This document shows, piece by piece, positions 9,366 to 21,973 of a DNA stretch of 64,000 bases. How positions within the stretch are numbered: the first letter of the stretch is position 1; each line of letters begins with the position of its first letter. Under the pieces are notes generated by a model. It saw nothing but the letters and a program-made list of their open reading frames with translations, was not told the origin of the DNA and searched no databases. The stretch comes from Ceratothoa steindachneri (taxonomy: Eukaryota > Arthropoda > Malacostraca > Isopoda > Cymothoidae). Made by a program: the position numbers and the translations under genes. Where the stretch lies: contig OZ018330.1 in NCBI GenBank assembly GCA_963969495.1, positions 46,304,394 through 46,368,393 on the forward strand. The letters are read 5' to 3'.

Positions 9366-10621
9366 GGTGCACACTAATATTTGGATGTAATGGATACAGG
9401 CTTTAGATTTAATACTAATAATACAATTTTTATTTTGATATTTGATTTCTTTCACCTTTATTTCAAATTCTAGTACACATTGTGATGAATATATACGCTA
9501 TTAGAAAAAATAAAGATTTTTTGTTTAGATGGTTGTTTCAAGCCTAATTTTAACATAGTATGAAGAAAATTTGCTTAGATAGAACATGGCATTATGCAAA
9601 AAGTGCCCAAATTTCTCAAAAAATGAAAAGCTGAATTACAAAATAATTTGTAGCTAAGAGATAAAATCTGACTTCACATTTGAATTGAGTGAACCCAAAT
9701 TAGGTAAGAACAAGTGCCTCTTTTATTAACCTCAGCTAACTGTGCCCCGATTCATTAGCGCCGTCTTACCGCCACCCTCAAACAAATCAGTTACCACTCA
9801 ACAAACATGAAAATGCCCTACGCGAAAATGTAAGTAACCATGAATGTGCCGGGGCCCAGTATATACATGATATTCAAATATATGCTCATGTGTAATCTGT
9901 AAGCGTCCGGATTGTGTGTATATCCATCATGTATGTGCATATTAGTAGAAACGTATAAATGTCGTTTTTAAATGAAATAAAAGTTAGGGATTAAAGCTTT
10001 AGTCGGTTGGCATGGTAACAGAACACCTGGGGAGCCATTTCTCGGGATTCCGCCAGAAAAGTCTCCTCAGGGATTTAAGCAAAATAACCCCCACACCGCA
10101 GTGGGGAGGGAATTCGCTCAACCCTGGATACACGGGTAGGGACTATGTCTTTCATGATCTTCACGTGTGTGTAAATAAATTAAGAACTTTGAGAGACAAA
10201 TAGAGGACTAAAAATAATAATTAGAAAAGGATAATATAAAGGAAAAAACTAAGATGAAATAGAAAATTAGAGAAAAGGAAAGTAAAAGATCTTTTCAACC
10301 CCCGAGCCAACGGGAAGATGGAAAAAGGATTATATGTCATACTTGGGTCGTAACTGTCTCAACGCAGATAAAATTCTACGTTTACACATTAATGTGCGTA
10401 TATAATTTGTATCAGCCACATGTTTACACAAGTATTGGTAAGTGTGTATAAGTGGCAGAATGTGTGCGTACCTTTTTGCAACGCCAGCTTATGGGCTTAC
10501 TATATCCGATTTTACGACCATCCAACGCGAAAATTTTCTTCAAGAGTCGCTGTTTTTTAGCTGAAAAAATTTAAGCTCTGATTTGATGGACATAATTTGG
10601 GGCTAAAAAATACTGAAGTGG

Positions 10622-10693
<72 letters not shown>

Positions 10694-10870
10694 TATTTTT
10701 AGGATAAATAAGCATACTAAATTTAGGAAGTTCATTATTATATATTAACTTATTGGTACCGTCGTCTCGGGTAGGAACCCATTCTCCAGGATATGAGATT
10801 ATAAATATATACAAATATAAGAATTTTTTTAGAGAAGTTATCAGATATTTATAAATTAATTATATGATAA
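9366..10870. other. no gene seen; contains a (TA)n microsatellite
   Basis: AT-rich DNA with short TG-rich stretches around 9870-9990 and a GC-richer patch at 10010-10140 that I do not recognise. A perfect TA dinucleotide run of about 33 units occupies 10624-10690. No supported coding sequence. Confidence 0.4.
10624..10690. repeat. (TA)n microsatellite
   Basis: About 67 bp of uninterrupted TA repeats, one of five TA tracts over 50 bp in the window. Confidence 0.95.
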
Positions 10871-11059
10871 ATGGGAAGCAGCAGAGGTAGTAATATTCAA
10901 ATTATAAAAATGCAGGGCTTTTAACTATTACGAAATAGGAAATATGTTTTTGTTTTTAAAATAAAACTGAGATCAATTAGTTTTGGGTGACTTTATTGTA
11001 AAAAGGGGGAAACAATAGAAATACTTGAAAGATAGGGGTTGTTTTGGGAAAAAGTGGAT

Positions 11060-11520
11060 TTAACGTGTGTAATTGGGGGTAATTATAGTTGTAGTAAAAG
11101 TGGAAATGAGCTTGTGTCAGAGTTTAAAGTGGGGTTTATAAATCTACGTAGTTGGTTTTCGTTGTTTGCTGTATCTTTAATTGCAAAATTATTTAAGTTT
11201 GGTTTATGATGTGGATGTCTATTTTCGTAGTGTATTGGGATAGGAGAGAACTCGGGAGTAGTGAGTGGGGCTCCAGTTCTGTTGCTGATGCCTAAATATG
11301 CGCAAATACGGGTATGTAGTGTGCGCTGTGTCGATCCCAAATACACCTCGGAATTACATCTCGAGCAGGTGAATTCATATTTGATGGAGGATCGAAGCAG
11401 AGTTGGTATTTTGACTTTAATGTTGAAAAGATGTTGTACTTTGCGTGTGTTTTAAAAAAATGGTATAAAATGTGTTGCATGAAAGGAATTTTTAAGAAAT
11501 GGCGAGAGTTTGGCCCAGAG
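11060..11520 (-). pseudogene. PLE GIY-YIG endonuclease domain
   Basis: Would nick the target to prime reverse transcription. The open part (11346-11083) reads 'MYLGSTQRTLHTRICAYLG' followed by 'ISNRTGAPL' and 'FSPIPIHYEN', matching the usual PLE series of YxGST, R-x3-H-like helix and Ser/Arg-Thr-Gly segment. The preceding Cys-rich linker is in another frame. It sits directly downstream of the reverse transcriptase, as in endonuclease-bearing PLEs. Confidence 0.75.
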
Positions 11521-11659
11521 AAGTGAATTGAGGGGTACTATATAGGGGGAGAGATGCAAAAACCTTTTCTTTAGGGACGTTGTATGAGAAATCTTTCGGG
11601 TTAAATATTTAATTGATAAAATTTGTAAGAGTTTGGTCGTATAAGTTTGAAGGAGATCC

Positions 11660-12570
11660 GTTTTATTGGAAATATTTAGTGAAGAAAGTGATCTCGTTGT
11701 GGAAATTGAGGTATGATGAGGAGAGATTGTAAGCGCGAGAAAGTAAGGTTTTGATAGAGTTTAATTTGATTTTGGTGGAACAATGACTAAGAAAATGGAG
11801 TCCAGAACCCGTATGTGTAGGTTTTCGGTGAATGGAAGTGGAGAAACCGTCGGTTGTGCGTGTTATTAATAGGTCTAAAAAAGGAATGGAGTCGTTTTCT
11901 TCCTTTTCTTGAGTAAGTTTAATATTTGGATGTAACTGGTTTATGTACTCTAAGAATTTATCAGATGAACTTTTAGAGTGGAAAAGGGCGATGGTGTCGT
12001 CTACGTATCTCCTGTAGAAGATAGGACGGAATTGTAAGGGGCATTTGTCAAGTGCTTCTTCTTCTAAGTTACACATGAAGAAATTTGCAAGAGGGGCGGC
12101 AATAGAACTTTCCATTGCCAGGCCATCTATTTGATGAAAAAAGTTTCCATTAAATGAGAAATAGTTTTCGTGAGAAACTATAAGTGGTATTTTCTTTATT
12201 TGTTTTTCATTAAAACAGTGAAAGAGAGAATTGGAGGAAGAGAATGCGCGAGAAACAAAAATATTGTTTCTAAAGGTGGGACACTGGTGTATAGGGAGGA
12301 TACGTCAAAACTAGCCATATATTCATAGGAATTTTGTTTTGGAATTTTTTTTTGTAATTTCTTCTTTTAGGTGTATAGAATTTTTGACAGTGTATTGGTT
12401 TGTGACAAGGGGGTTAATAAGTGGGGCAAGGAATATAGCTGTTTTATAATCAGATAGGTTATAGGTTGCTAGAATAGGTCGAAGAGGGAAATTAGGTTTA
12501 TGGATTTTAGGGAGACCGTAGAGTTGGCCGTAGGTGGAGCTTCTAGAGTGGAGCAGTTTGTAGGTTTCTT
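11660..12570 (-). pseudogene. PLE reverse transcriptase
   Basis: The longest open part (12115-11663, 150 codons) starts inside motif B ('MESSIAAPLANFFMCNLEEE') and contains 'RRYVDDTIALF' with both catalytic Asp, then 'EENDSIPFLDLLI' and 'HRKPTHTGSGLHFLS', all typical PLE blocks. Upstream blocks with the first catalytic Asp (in 'ASFDVSSLYTS') are in other frames at about 12320. Motif B usually reads 'VDGVAMGSPLGP'; here it is 'IDGLAMESSIAAP', a substitution likely to damage activity. Confidence 0.85.
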
Positions 12571-12619
12571 CGTCTTTTGGAGTCTTAATAGGTTACTTCT
12601 CGAGATCGTCTACATCGCT

Positions 12620-15018
12620 ATGGTTGGATAAATAATCGCGGACTGTACTATGGCTTGATAAATTTGAGTCTTGTCTTTTATGCTTAGGTTAACTAACTTG
12701 TACAGTAATCCCAGGCCTCTTTCCTCTCGATTTACCCTCTCAGTTACGTGCTTTTTATAACCTGATTTCGTAATGGTTAGTCCAAGCACCTTACATTTTT
12801 GTCATATTTGTTACGCTGTCCTTCTACATATACATCTGAGATGCTCCTCTTGTACACGGGTACCAGTTTAAATTTATCCCTATGTTTTAATTTTACATTC
12901 TTCTTCGTATCTATTAATGCTTCTTATCTCTTCTGCAGTCATCCTAACTTGCATTGATCCGTTTCTGTAGGGGCAAACTATGATCTGGGCGCCGTCGTCG
13001 ACAAATTGGATGTTCAAGCAGCCCTCATTTCATCGTGGTGGTATATCTAATGTGTAGATTTAATAAGAGACAGACTCAAACATCCGCCTTGGGGCAAACC
13101 TGCAGTGAACTCGAATATTTCTCCCTGATGTCGTCCTATTTCCACATAAGCACGTCTCTTCATTTCATAATCACATAAAATCCTTTCTATCTTGTTGTTC
13201 ATTCCTAATCTGAGTTTTTTGAGTTACATACCCCTCTGCCCTATTTTGTCGAATGCCTTGGACACGTTCCGGCATACGATGTCTACGCTCATTTTCTCTC
13301 TTTGCTTCCGCTATCTTTTTAAGGATGACTCCAAGGGCCATCTCCATGCTTCTGTTTTGTTTGGACAGTCTGTTATTAATTATTTTTTTTTAATACTTTA
13401 CCGATGAAATCTAGTAGCGAGACTGGGCGGTAGTTACCTACTTGATCTGGGGGATTTCCCGCCTTGGGTATGAATATCATCCTCCCACTTTCAGTTCATA
13501 AGGAAAGTATCCCGTGTTCAAGCACGCATTGAAGACGTTTCTCACTCCCTCCATTATGTTCGGGGGTGCTTCGATGTAAGTTAATCTGGTAAGTCCCGAT
13601 CTGCCTGGGGCTCTCTGTTGGAAGTTCTTTATCGTTTCTGTTAATTCCTCAGATGTAATGATTGCGTATATTCCGTCGTTGTTGTTTCTCCTTTCCTCAA
13701 CAAAGTGGAAGGGACATGTCGTTTCGAATTTCCCATTGAGTTCGTCCACGATCTGATGTTCGAATTCAATGTCATAATCCTCGTTCTCTTCCTTGCTAAT
13801 TTTGAATACATTTCTTCAGTGCTCTCTGAATAATGCCTCTATTTCTTCCTCATCTTCTAAAATGTTTTTCCCTGCAACTTTAATTTTAATTTTATCCCTT
13901 GTTGTCCGTGTCTTTAATCTGTTGATATGTTTCCAAAATTCCATTGGTAATCTTTCCACATCTATTTTATAGATGTGCTAATCACGTTTCTCTTCCTGTT
14001 TTTCATAAATTAGTGCTATTAGTTCCCTTTTTATGACTCCTTAGTGCGTTGTATGCTTCCCTTGATGTTCCGAATCTTTTAATATTTTCTGCCGCCAGGC
14101 CGATCTCCTCACTCAAAGCCACCATTTCTGTTGTCCACCTAAATTGTTTAATGGTTTGGAACGAGTTAATGGGGACCGCCCCCTTCTCTACCCTTTTAAT
14201 TTCTTCTTTGATCCTATCCAACTCCCCGTCGATTTCCTCTAGAGTGGCTTTCCTGAGCGGGTTGGGCACGTACGTCTGAAGTAATTCTTTTACTTATCCA
14301 ATCCGCTCTATGGTATGCATTTTATTTATTCGAAGGGATTTGTATAGGATTCTTGTTTATGTACATTAGAGTCGTAGTGTGATCACTGCAAGGAACATCC
14401 ACTGATTCCATAAAATAGTTAAAGGGCAGGTTGAAGTTAGTCAGGCAGATGTCCGGTTTTGTTGCGTGTTCTCTTCGTTAGTATGTAGGGAATTTGGGTC
14501 TCAGTCTTTGCACTATACATCTATTGATTAGCGTGTTAAGTTGTCTTCCGTCTCTGTTTGTATTTCTATACCCAGAGGGCCCGCAATGGGCGTTTAAATC
14601 TCTCATTAAAATGATCGGTATCTTATAGTTGAACAGTTTAGTAAAGTTTTGTACCGGTAATTAGGGGCGCCTGGGGAGCTGGTATCCAGTTTCGACAATG
14701 ATGTTGCTTAATTCCATTTTAATTTCTATAGCTAAATATGCGTTCTCCAATCCTTGTATTGTTTTGTACTGCAATTCATGATTGACAGCTATTGCTGCTC
14801 CGTTGTGTTTTTCTCCTGAAGGATTTTTGTTAATAACATTGTGGTTCCATATCTTTAATTTCTCGTTTTCCTATGTTTATTCCATGTTCTGATATTAGTA
14901 TAACATATGAGTCAATCTTTCTGAATAAGTTACCGTACATAATTTCCTTGTCTTTCCATCCGCATGTGTTAATTTTTATTATTTTTAATTTCTTAATATC
15001 CATAATCCAATTGTCCAT
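12620..15018 (-). pseudogene. LINE ORF2 (endonuclease and reverse transcriptase)
   Basis: The endonuclease starts at 15018 with 'KKLKIIKINTCGWKDKEI', then in shifted frames 'RDLNAHCGPSGYRNTNRDGR' (metal-site block) and 'VPCSDHTTTLMY' (the SDH block). A linker follows, partly open at 14269-14003 as a helical segment. Reverse-transcriptase blocks appear at about 13480-13390 ('FIPKAGNPPDQVGNYRPVSL'), about 13090 (a degenerate motif B) and about 13020 ('GCLNIQFVDDGAQI', with FVDD in place of YADD). The post-polymerase block 'KVLGLTITKSGYKKH' precedes the truncation. Numerous stops. Confidence 0.75.
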
Positions 15019-15474
15019 TTCCCTTTGTTTATTCGTTTTCCGTTTTGTGTGTCCTATCTGTTAAGTTATCGGTGTTTCTTCTTCTTTTTCTGGTTCTTCT
15101 TTCGTTTCTCCTGGGTTCTCCCTCTGCTGACTGCATTCGAGGATCCTTCTGGTAATTCATCTCTGGGTGATGAACCCCTTTTACTTGCGTATTTAGATCT
15201 GTTAAATCTTGGGGTTTTCCTGCGAGTAACCCGTGTGCACTCTTGCTCTGTGTCGCCGGAGGTATTTTCAGTCTCTGAGTTATCGCTGTTTGTGTCCTCT
15301 TCTGTTTCTGCTGCCTGTTAGTTTCCTTTCGCCTCTTCGATTAACTCATGTTTTGCCTTTTTTGTGACTTTGATTTAAAAAATAGCCGATGAGTCGACTT
15401 CTTTGGGGAATTACATTTGTTCGAGCCCGTTTTCCTGTAACAAGCTGTTGACGGTTGTTGCGTAACTTCCAGGC

Positions 15475-16310
15475 TTAGCTCTGTTCATCACGTGGGCATG
15501 TAATATACAAGTAAGTATTTTTACGTTGAGAGTACCATGCAAATTTATCTATGTTGCCAGTTTGTTGGTCACTTTTTGCAATTGATGCGTATGAGTTTCT
15601 ATTTACGTTAGCGTTATTTCTGTTTGACTCTGTTTCTTTCCTCTTTATAATGTCCCTTCTTCTGGGACAGATCATGGACATAGTTTTGTGTCCCCCTTGG
15701 CTTTTAATGCAAAAATTATTTGTGTTGTCGTAGTAACGCCAAGAATGACCTTCAGTTGCACATTCAGAACAGATGATTAGGACTTTTGGGGGGCAATTTT
15801 GAATAGTATGTTCCTCCAACGCATAACATCTGAAGCATATTTATATGCTTGTGAAGACGTCTCTTTGTATGTTGGCGAATGGGATTCTCATGTTGAAAGC
15901 GAGAAGTCCCTGTTCGATGATCATTGAAGCCATTTCGGTAGATTTGCAAATGAACTTGAAAACGCGAGTTTGATCTATAATTTGACTACCTCTGGTATCT
16001 TGGGTAATTTCTGCCTCTCCTGTAGCTCTTCTTTTATTTCTTGGCATGAGTGCTCTCTTTCTTAGGACTCAATTTTTCTGTTAGCCGGGGTTTTTGAGGG
16101 TTCACTTTATCCAATTCCTTTAGCGTAATACCCCCAGATGGTGTCTCAATACATTTGATTAGTGGTATTTCCAGATCAGTAAATATGCATTTCACTACTT
16201 ATTGTGGTGATCTTTTCCTTACGTTGGGTATGAGTTTAAAGGGAAGCCTTTTAAATTCCGGTGGGTTCATCTTTCCCATAGAGTCGTTAATTCTCCGAAA
16301 AGAGGGGTTC
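15475..16310 (-). pseudogene. LINE ORF1 (gag-like, CCHC zinc knuckles)
   Basis: RNA-binding protein of the LINE particle. Upstream frames give 'MNPPEFKRLPFKLIPNVRKR' and 'VFKFICKSTEMASMIIEQGL', resembling the RNA-binding domain of Jockey-type ORF1 proteins. The knuckle region reads 'CFRCYALEEHTIQNC' (Cys-x2-Cys-x5-His-x4-Cys, with spacing slightly longer than CCHC), then 'CSECATEGHS' and 'CIKSQGGHKTMSMICPRRRD', the last a typical third knuckle followed by a basic stretch. The C-terminal 114 codons (15819-15475) are open. Confidence 0.65.
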
Positions 16311-16330
16311 TTTTGTCGATCTTCAGCTGT

Positions 16331-18900
16331 GGAGACTTTATCCAGTCTCCACTAGTGAGAGGAGCCCCTCTATCTGTCCTAGTTCTATCTCGCCTACCTT
16401 CCAACTTTCGCACTGTCCTTGGTCAGCCCTACCTATCTGGGCCTAGCCCTAACAGCGGTCGACAGTTGGGTTCTTGCTCTTGACCGAGAATCTGTCCCCT
16501 TTTTTGGCCCCTTAAGGGGGACTCTTGCAGGGCTTCGCTATACCTTACTACCAACTGCAACTCAGATCTTGCCGGTGAGCAAGTTATGTAGTGCTAGTGA
16601 GAAATAAGTTTGAGGTAAAAAGTATGAATAAAGAGCCAAGAATTTAAAATAAGGAAGAGCAACCCCTTCCAGGTCCACTTCGCTCAAGAGGAACAGGAGG
16701 AATCTCCAATGAGCCTCAGGAGCGCATATATTTCTACTTAGAAGTTTTCTTGAGAAAGTCGTTTTTTCGTCCTCCTCAAACTTTTCCAGTTCGCAGCGAG
16801 AGAGCAAACGTACAGACTGAGTAAATCAAATGGAATTATTGATTTGATTTTATTTGATTAGCTAGGTGGTTAAATGTGTGGTAGGTGTGATAGGGGTGGA
16901 TAAGTTTATTAGTTTTAGTTACCCTCGTTGCGAGGGTATCGCCTTCGTTTTAATGCCATATTTTTCCTCTTTTGTTGTCTTTTTTATTTTTTTCTGCCTC
17001 CAGTGTTCCTACCGTTGGCATTTTTGACCGGCAGAGCCGGTTAGAACCTTCCTTTTAAATATATTTATTTAATTTTATTCTTTCCTTCCTCGTAGCTTTC
17101 TAGCCTTTCAAGTTTGTCTTTTGTTAATTTTATTTAGTCTAATATTATTTTTGTGGCCATTTGCCTCTTTTGTTTTCATTTTCGTCCATTATTATTTTAT
17201 TTTATTTCTCCTTCTTTTTGTGGGCACCTGGCCTCTTTTGTTCATTTTTTATTTTGTTCTTAAATTAGTTTATACTTTTTATTTATGCCTTCTATTCTAC
17301 TTTTCATTTTCTCTTTCCTATTGTTTTTTCCCAAATTTCCCCACTATTTTTCCTACTAAAATCCTATACTTCTATATTCATCACTTTATATGTCCAAGTC
17401 CAAGTCTGACTATTTAAGACGGTTCAGTTCACCTGACTGCTCACAGCGACCTACGCACTGCTAAATTACGAAAAACATTTATCTTGAATAACTTTGGGAA
17501 AGAAGAAGCTTTTTTTCCAACATATGATTTCGTAAAAAGGGAAGCAGAAGATAGAAGAGATATGTATAGAGTTTGCTGTCACTGTATCAACATTCAATAA
17601 TGGTGGTAGATAGTAAGAAATCAGTAAATTAATTAATATCTACAAAGAACAATAAGATTAAAAAAAATGCATAAAATATAGAAGTAGAACTACATACAGA
17701 GCTAATTTGGCATGCATGTTCTACTGTTGATTTCAAATTCAGCTTGCCTATGTATTGGTCATGTCTGAAATTAAGGCCTTTGAAATGATATATAACTCAA
17801 AGTGTTCCAATGATGCTGAAATTTTCAACTCCACTAAAACTGATCTGACTGAAAAGTATCATGAGACCACTCACATTCAATGCCAGATATCTCAGCAACC
17901 ACTTCGTCTCATGGAAAAAAAGTCGCGTTGAAGAAGGAATACACTTAGCATTTCCCTATCAAAGCAGCAGCAAAATATTCCGACCTACAAATTTTTAAAC
18001 ATTTTGCTCATACGAAAGCCGAATGTTCTTTGACAATTTGTCTATCATTGGTAGAGATAACAATAAAAATGATGCTGAAAATGCTTTAAGGTTAGACATA
18101 ACCCATTTTATGACGTTTTTTGCAGATTTTGTCAGTTTTCTGTTTTGTCAACAAATGTATCGTTAATCGTTCATTGTCAATATCCCTAAATAATTTTCAC
18201 ATTGAGTATCTCAAAATGCACAAAAAATAACTGTTAATCAACAGCTGTCAACTACTGTCTTCTTAGCTAATTAGCTGGTAATATCTGGCAGATTTGGTAT
18301 CAAAATGATCAGTGTTGAATCAGCTTTGACGCTATTCTGAAAGGTCAATTTCATGAAATAACACCACCTGATTGGTTGAAATATCGCCCCGATTTTGAAT
18401 TCGAGCTCTCTGAGCCAATCACAGTTTGTCTTTCTGATTTTCTTTGACTCTCGTCAACTTCCTGTTTCACAAGTCGCCGATTGCTGAACATTTTCGGAGA
18501 TTTTCTGCTCAAGTAGTGCTAGTCCTGTTTTAGGGCTATTGAATGCAAAGTAATACCTTTTGGACTTGGTAGAAAATAAAAATGCAAAATCCTTAAGGGA
18601 CTAAATACCACGTCTACTTTTGTAGTCGTTTTCCTTTAGTTCTAACTTACACGAGAGTCCTACATATGGACCCTGATTATTGTATTGTGTGTATATATCC
18701 ATATGTATAATTCGTATTTTTATTTATTTTCTTTTGCAGTTTTACGGGCTAAATAAACATGATTCGCTCTAAAATTTATTGAACTGATGAGCCCGTACAA
18801 CTCTCCCTTTCAAGCTGGTAACAGATACATAGATATAGGGTTCTTTTTTCTAATATTCTACAGTCATCACTTGTTTTTGATTTATTTTATTTTTATTTTC
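16331..18900. other. no gene recognised
   Basis: 16331-17050 may include the LINE 5' region. 17050-17440 is pyrimidine-rich and T-rich on the plus strand with no recognisable protein. 17460-18900 is AT-rich. At 18365-18420 there is an inverted pair of CCAAT-type boxes (ATTGG near 18369, CCAAT near 18415) in a slightly GC-richer stretch that could be a promoter remnant for the hAT gene downstream; this is speculative. Confidence 0.35.
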
Positions 18901-18911
18901 TTTCAATTCAG
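18885..18911 (+). promoter_or_regulatory. candidate 3' splice site upstream of hAT transposase
   Basis: A pyrimidine-rich run ends in 'ttcaattcag' at 18911, 20 bp before the transposase ATG. This would fit a spliced 5' leader. No donor was identified. Confidence 0.4.
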
Positions 18912-21900
18912 GTCAGATCCAGGAAGTCGAGATGAAGAGAAGTATCGTCGATTACTTCACGCGCAGTGAGCCTGTGACTGCAGTTAAACGAAAGACTTCC
19001 CTACAGTTATCTCCGGAACTTCTCGACGTCCAACTGCAAGCCCAGACACAGGAATCCTCTTCTTCTTCACCAGTGTTAACACCGTCCACGTCTGCGTTAA
19101 CTAATGGCAACTCCAGTAAAGATGATATAGGAATTATCAACTGGTTGGAGCTCACTGATGCAGGGAAACTGCGCGTACTCATCACACCTTCGGCTGCACC
19201 ATTGGATTTTCAGTGGCTTTACAGCGAGCGTCAAGATGGAGGCAGAACCAGACGTAAATATCTCAGACCACAACATCTAATCGAGAAGTATAGCGTCTTC
19301 TCCTATTCTTCGTCGAAACGTGAACTATTTTGTTGCCCTTGCAGATTTTTCGCCCCTGAAGCAATACGAGGAAACCAATTGAATCGCCTGGTCAGAACAC
19401 CCCTAGAGAAGTTCGCTCATCTAACCGGCAAAAATGGCTATTTTTCAGCGCATCTAGCGACCAAATTCCATGGAGAAAGTGTCTTGCGCGCGGAAGCGTT
19501 CAAAACGACGATGAAGAGTGGAGAGGCCAAGCAGCGTGACAAAACCGAGCTGCTCTGCAGCGGATACTCTTTCCTATAGAGTTTCTGGGTAGATTAGGTC
19601 TATCGCTTCAAGGTTATCTCGATTCCGGAACCCTGTTACTCCTTCCTGTAGGAACCGGTACCGATATAGATTACAGACAAGGCAATCTGAAAGCAACTCT
19701 ACAGCTGATGGCAGTTTCCTATGATAAAGTGTTACGGGAACATTTAACGACTACGAGTAGGAATGCCACATACATATCCCCCCAAGCCCAGAATGAACTG
19801 ATATCAGCCATTGGAACAGTGATTCAATCATTGAAGAAACAAAAGAAGCCAGATTCTTCTCTCTTCTGAGAGACGATACTACAGATGTTTTAAAAAAAGA
19901 ACAGTTAACAGTATAATTACGGTACCTCCGAGTCAGCAAAATATGTGAGTGGTTTCTCGGTTTTGCTGAGGTCCCTGATCTGACTGGTGTAGGGTTGGCT
20001 AAACAATTACTACATATTCTGAAAGATTCTGGAGTTGACATTAGAAATATGGCTGAACAGGGGTACGGCGGGGCCGCGGCTATGTCGAGGAGCAAAAATA
20101 GTGTACAAAAGTATGTGCGTGAAGAATGCCCGTCAGCCAGCTACACTTATTGTGTGTCCCATTCGTTCAATCTATGTTTACTGAAGGCGGGCGAGGTACC
20201 AGATATTAGAAAGTCAGTGACGTTGATTCTCGAGGTTGCCCTTTTTTCTGTGGCTCAAATAAAAGATTGCTTAATTTTGAAAAAGCTATCAAGGAAGAAC
20301 GTAATGAAGCCGCCCATTCGCGTCTGAAACTCCATTGCACCACTAGATGGGTGGAGCGCCAAGAAGCAGTCCGCATATTCAAAGAACTACTACCCGCCAT
20401 TAAGGTCTCGCTACACAAAATTAACCTATGGTCACGCACAGATTGCGCTCTTAAGGCGCTACTATTCTCTTCCTGCTATAGACAATGGTGGATTTTTGTT
20501 TGCCCTAGAGGTACTTGTATCGGTTCTGGAGATCACCAAGCCACTTTCCGTTAAGCTTCAGGCCGAAGCCCAGGACACCCATAACGCAGTGGACAGTGCC
20601 CAGGATTGTGAGAAAGTCCTGAGACAAATGTGATTGGACGAACAAGTCTTCAGGGAAATTTTCATGTGCCCTCAAGAATTGCTTGGTGAAGAAATCCGCA
20701 TACCATGAACGACTGACAGACAGACGAAGAGGTCCAAACATCCGGCTGAGACACCATAAGTTTACTACAGACGTTCTACTTTCCTCCCGTATGTACATTG
20801 ACATCTGTATAAGCCAACTAGATGAGCGATTTAAATCGCACAGTGTGAAAGCATATGTTCTCAGTGTGCTACTACCGGCCTTCTGTCAGGATTGCGACGA
20901 TTCTAATGCCCTCATGGAAACCGCCCAGTTGTACCACCAATTCCTTCCAGGACAACCAGAGTGCCTGAACGCTGAATTACTGCGCTGGAAGGCGCACTGG
21001 GTGAGACAGGTGACCACGACATGTACACCACCAAAAAGAGTCGTGGATGCGGTGGCGGTTACGGCGACTCTCTGTACTTATCCCATGATAGAAACCCTTT
21101 TGCGAATTTTTACAACCTTGCCGGTGGTCACTGCGATAGGTGAACGCAAATTTAGTGCTCTGAAATTGATAAAATCTTCCCTACAGCCCACCATGCACGA
21201 AGAGCGACTGAATGGCCTAGCCCATCTGGACATCACCAAGGACATTTCACTAGTTCATAGTGACGTTATTGATGAATTCAGCCGAACCAACCGTCGACTG
21301 GATTTCAAGTGATACAATACAAGTGTGAAAAAACACCGCTCACCCAGGGTAAAATTAAAAGACCGCAAAGAAACTGACCATAGATAAGATGTCATCAATT
21401 TCTGATATATTATATTTGATATGCATTTGGGTAACTAAAATGATACTAAAATCATTTGAACTCCAGAAGGCCTCGCATAAGCTTTGCTTCATGCCTTCTC
21501 CCTTCAACAAACATATGTTTAAATACACATTACTATTAAGTGATTTCTAGATGCAGTACCCGAATAGTGCTGCACGATCTATCTCACTAGATTTTAATGG
21601 TATGAAAGCATTTTTGCAATCTGTGCTTTGTTGTAGTTCATGAAAAAGCTTAGTTTGTTGATAAAAAATTATATTTCATTTTATACTTACCTATATACGA
21701 TGTTCTCAATTGTTAACGAATGTTCATAGGGTTTTGTGCTTGTATGTATTGTATTTCCTGATTAGATTTATCATTTTTCTGTGAAATTTCATTAAAAACT
21801 ATTTCAGTATATGATTTTGATTCGAAATACCTCCAGATCGCCTCTTTGGTAATCTAGTTTTTAAAAATTTCCGGAGGGAGAACGGAGAACCTTCGGACCC

Positions 21901-21973
21901 TCCTCTAGTCACGCGCTCGCCTGTCCAGAGGCTTGGCCAATATCTCCCCCCCTCCTTCCCTTCTACGCCACTG
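18900..21973 (+). mobile_element. hAT transposon (TTF/ZMYM-type), 3' end defined
   Basis: DNA transposon with a hAT transposase pseudogene on the plus strand. The right end is marked by 'ttctacgccactg' finishing at 21973; read inwards it starts CAGTGGCGTAGAA, the usual hAT terminal form CAGTGGCG. I did not find the matching left repeat upstream of 18.9 kb, so the left boundary is unknown. The sequence just before the first coding frame, 'ttctttcaattcag', looks like a 3' splice site. Confidence 0.7.
18932..21312 (+). pseudogene. hAT transposase, TTF zinc-finger type
   Basis: The N-terminal frame (18932-19579, 215 codons) starts 'MKRSIVDYFTRSEPV', passes a Ser-rich linker and enters the TTF-type zinc finger: 'YSVFSYSSSKRELFCCPCRF' at about residues 122-141, 'GYFSAHLATKFHGESVLRAE' later. 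Shifted frames continue with 'LDSGTLLLPVGTGTDIDYRQ' and 'RDDTTDVLKKEQLTV' (the first catalytic region), then 19995-20327 with 'EQGYGGAAAMSRSKNSVQ' and 'YTYCVSHSFNLCL', and 20267-20554 with 'CTTRWVERQEAVRIF'. The C-terminal frame (20683-21312, 209 codons) holds the dimerisation block 'LPVVTAIGERKFSALKLIKS' and ends 'ERLNGLAHLDITKDI'. At least four frame breaks; all domains are still collinear. The ATG at 18932 follows a splice-acceptor-like sequence. Confidence 0.85.

Larger units (their letters stand above)
11000..12600 (-). mobile_element. Penelope-like element (PLE) with C-terminal GIY-YIG domain, 5'-truncated
   Basis: Retroelement in which a telomerase-related reverse transcriptase is fused to a GIY-YIG endonuclease. 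On the minus strand from 12600: 'QLYGLPKIHKPNFPLRPI', 'NQYTVKNSIHLKEEI', palm block 'ASFDVSSLYTSVPL', 'FFHQIDGLAMESSIAAPLA' and catalytic 'YRRYVDDTIALF', then 'SIPFLDLLITR' and the endonuclease. The frame is shifted several times between blocks. The upstream end abuts a Jockey-like LINE at about 12600. Confidence 0.85.
12600..16330 (-). mobile_element. Jockey/I-like LINE, decayed, two ORFs
   Basis: Non-LTR retrotransposon reading leftwards: ORF1 (about 16310-15475) with zinc knuckles, then ORF2 with an apurinic-type endonuclease (15018 to about 14380), a linker and a reverse transcriptase (about 13500-12620). The 3' end is missing: reading stops at about 12600 inside the region after the polymerase, exactly where PLE sequence starts. 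Many frameshifts indicate an old copy. The clade assignment rests on the ORF1 knuckles and the endonuclease type. Confidence 0.75.

Noticed and set aside
10012..10203. Possible tRNA or structured RNA in the GC-richer patch
   Set aside because: I could not form a cloverleaf or find A and B boxes at a suitable spacing.
13192..17417. Several plus-strand hydrophobic frames (Phe/Leu-rich)
   Set aside because: They are antisense shadows of the LINE or translations of T-rich sequence, without signal-peptide or family features.
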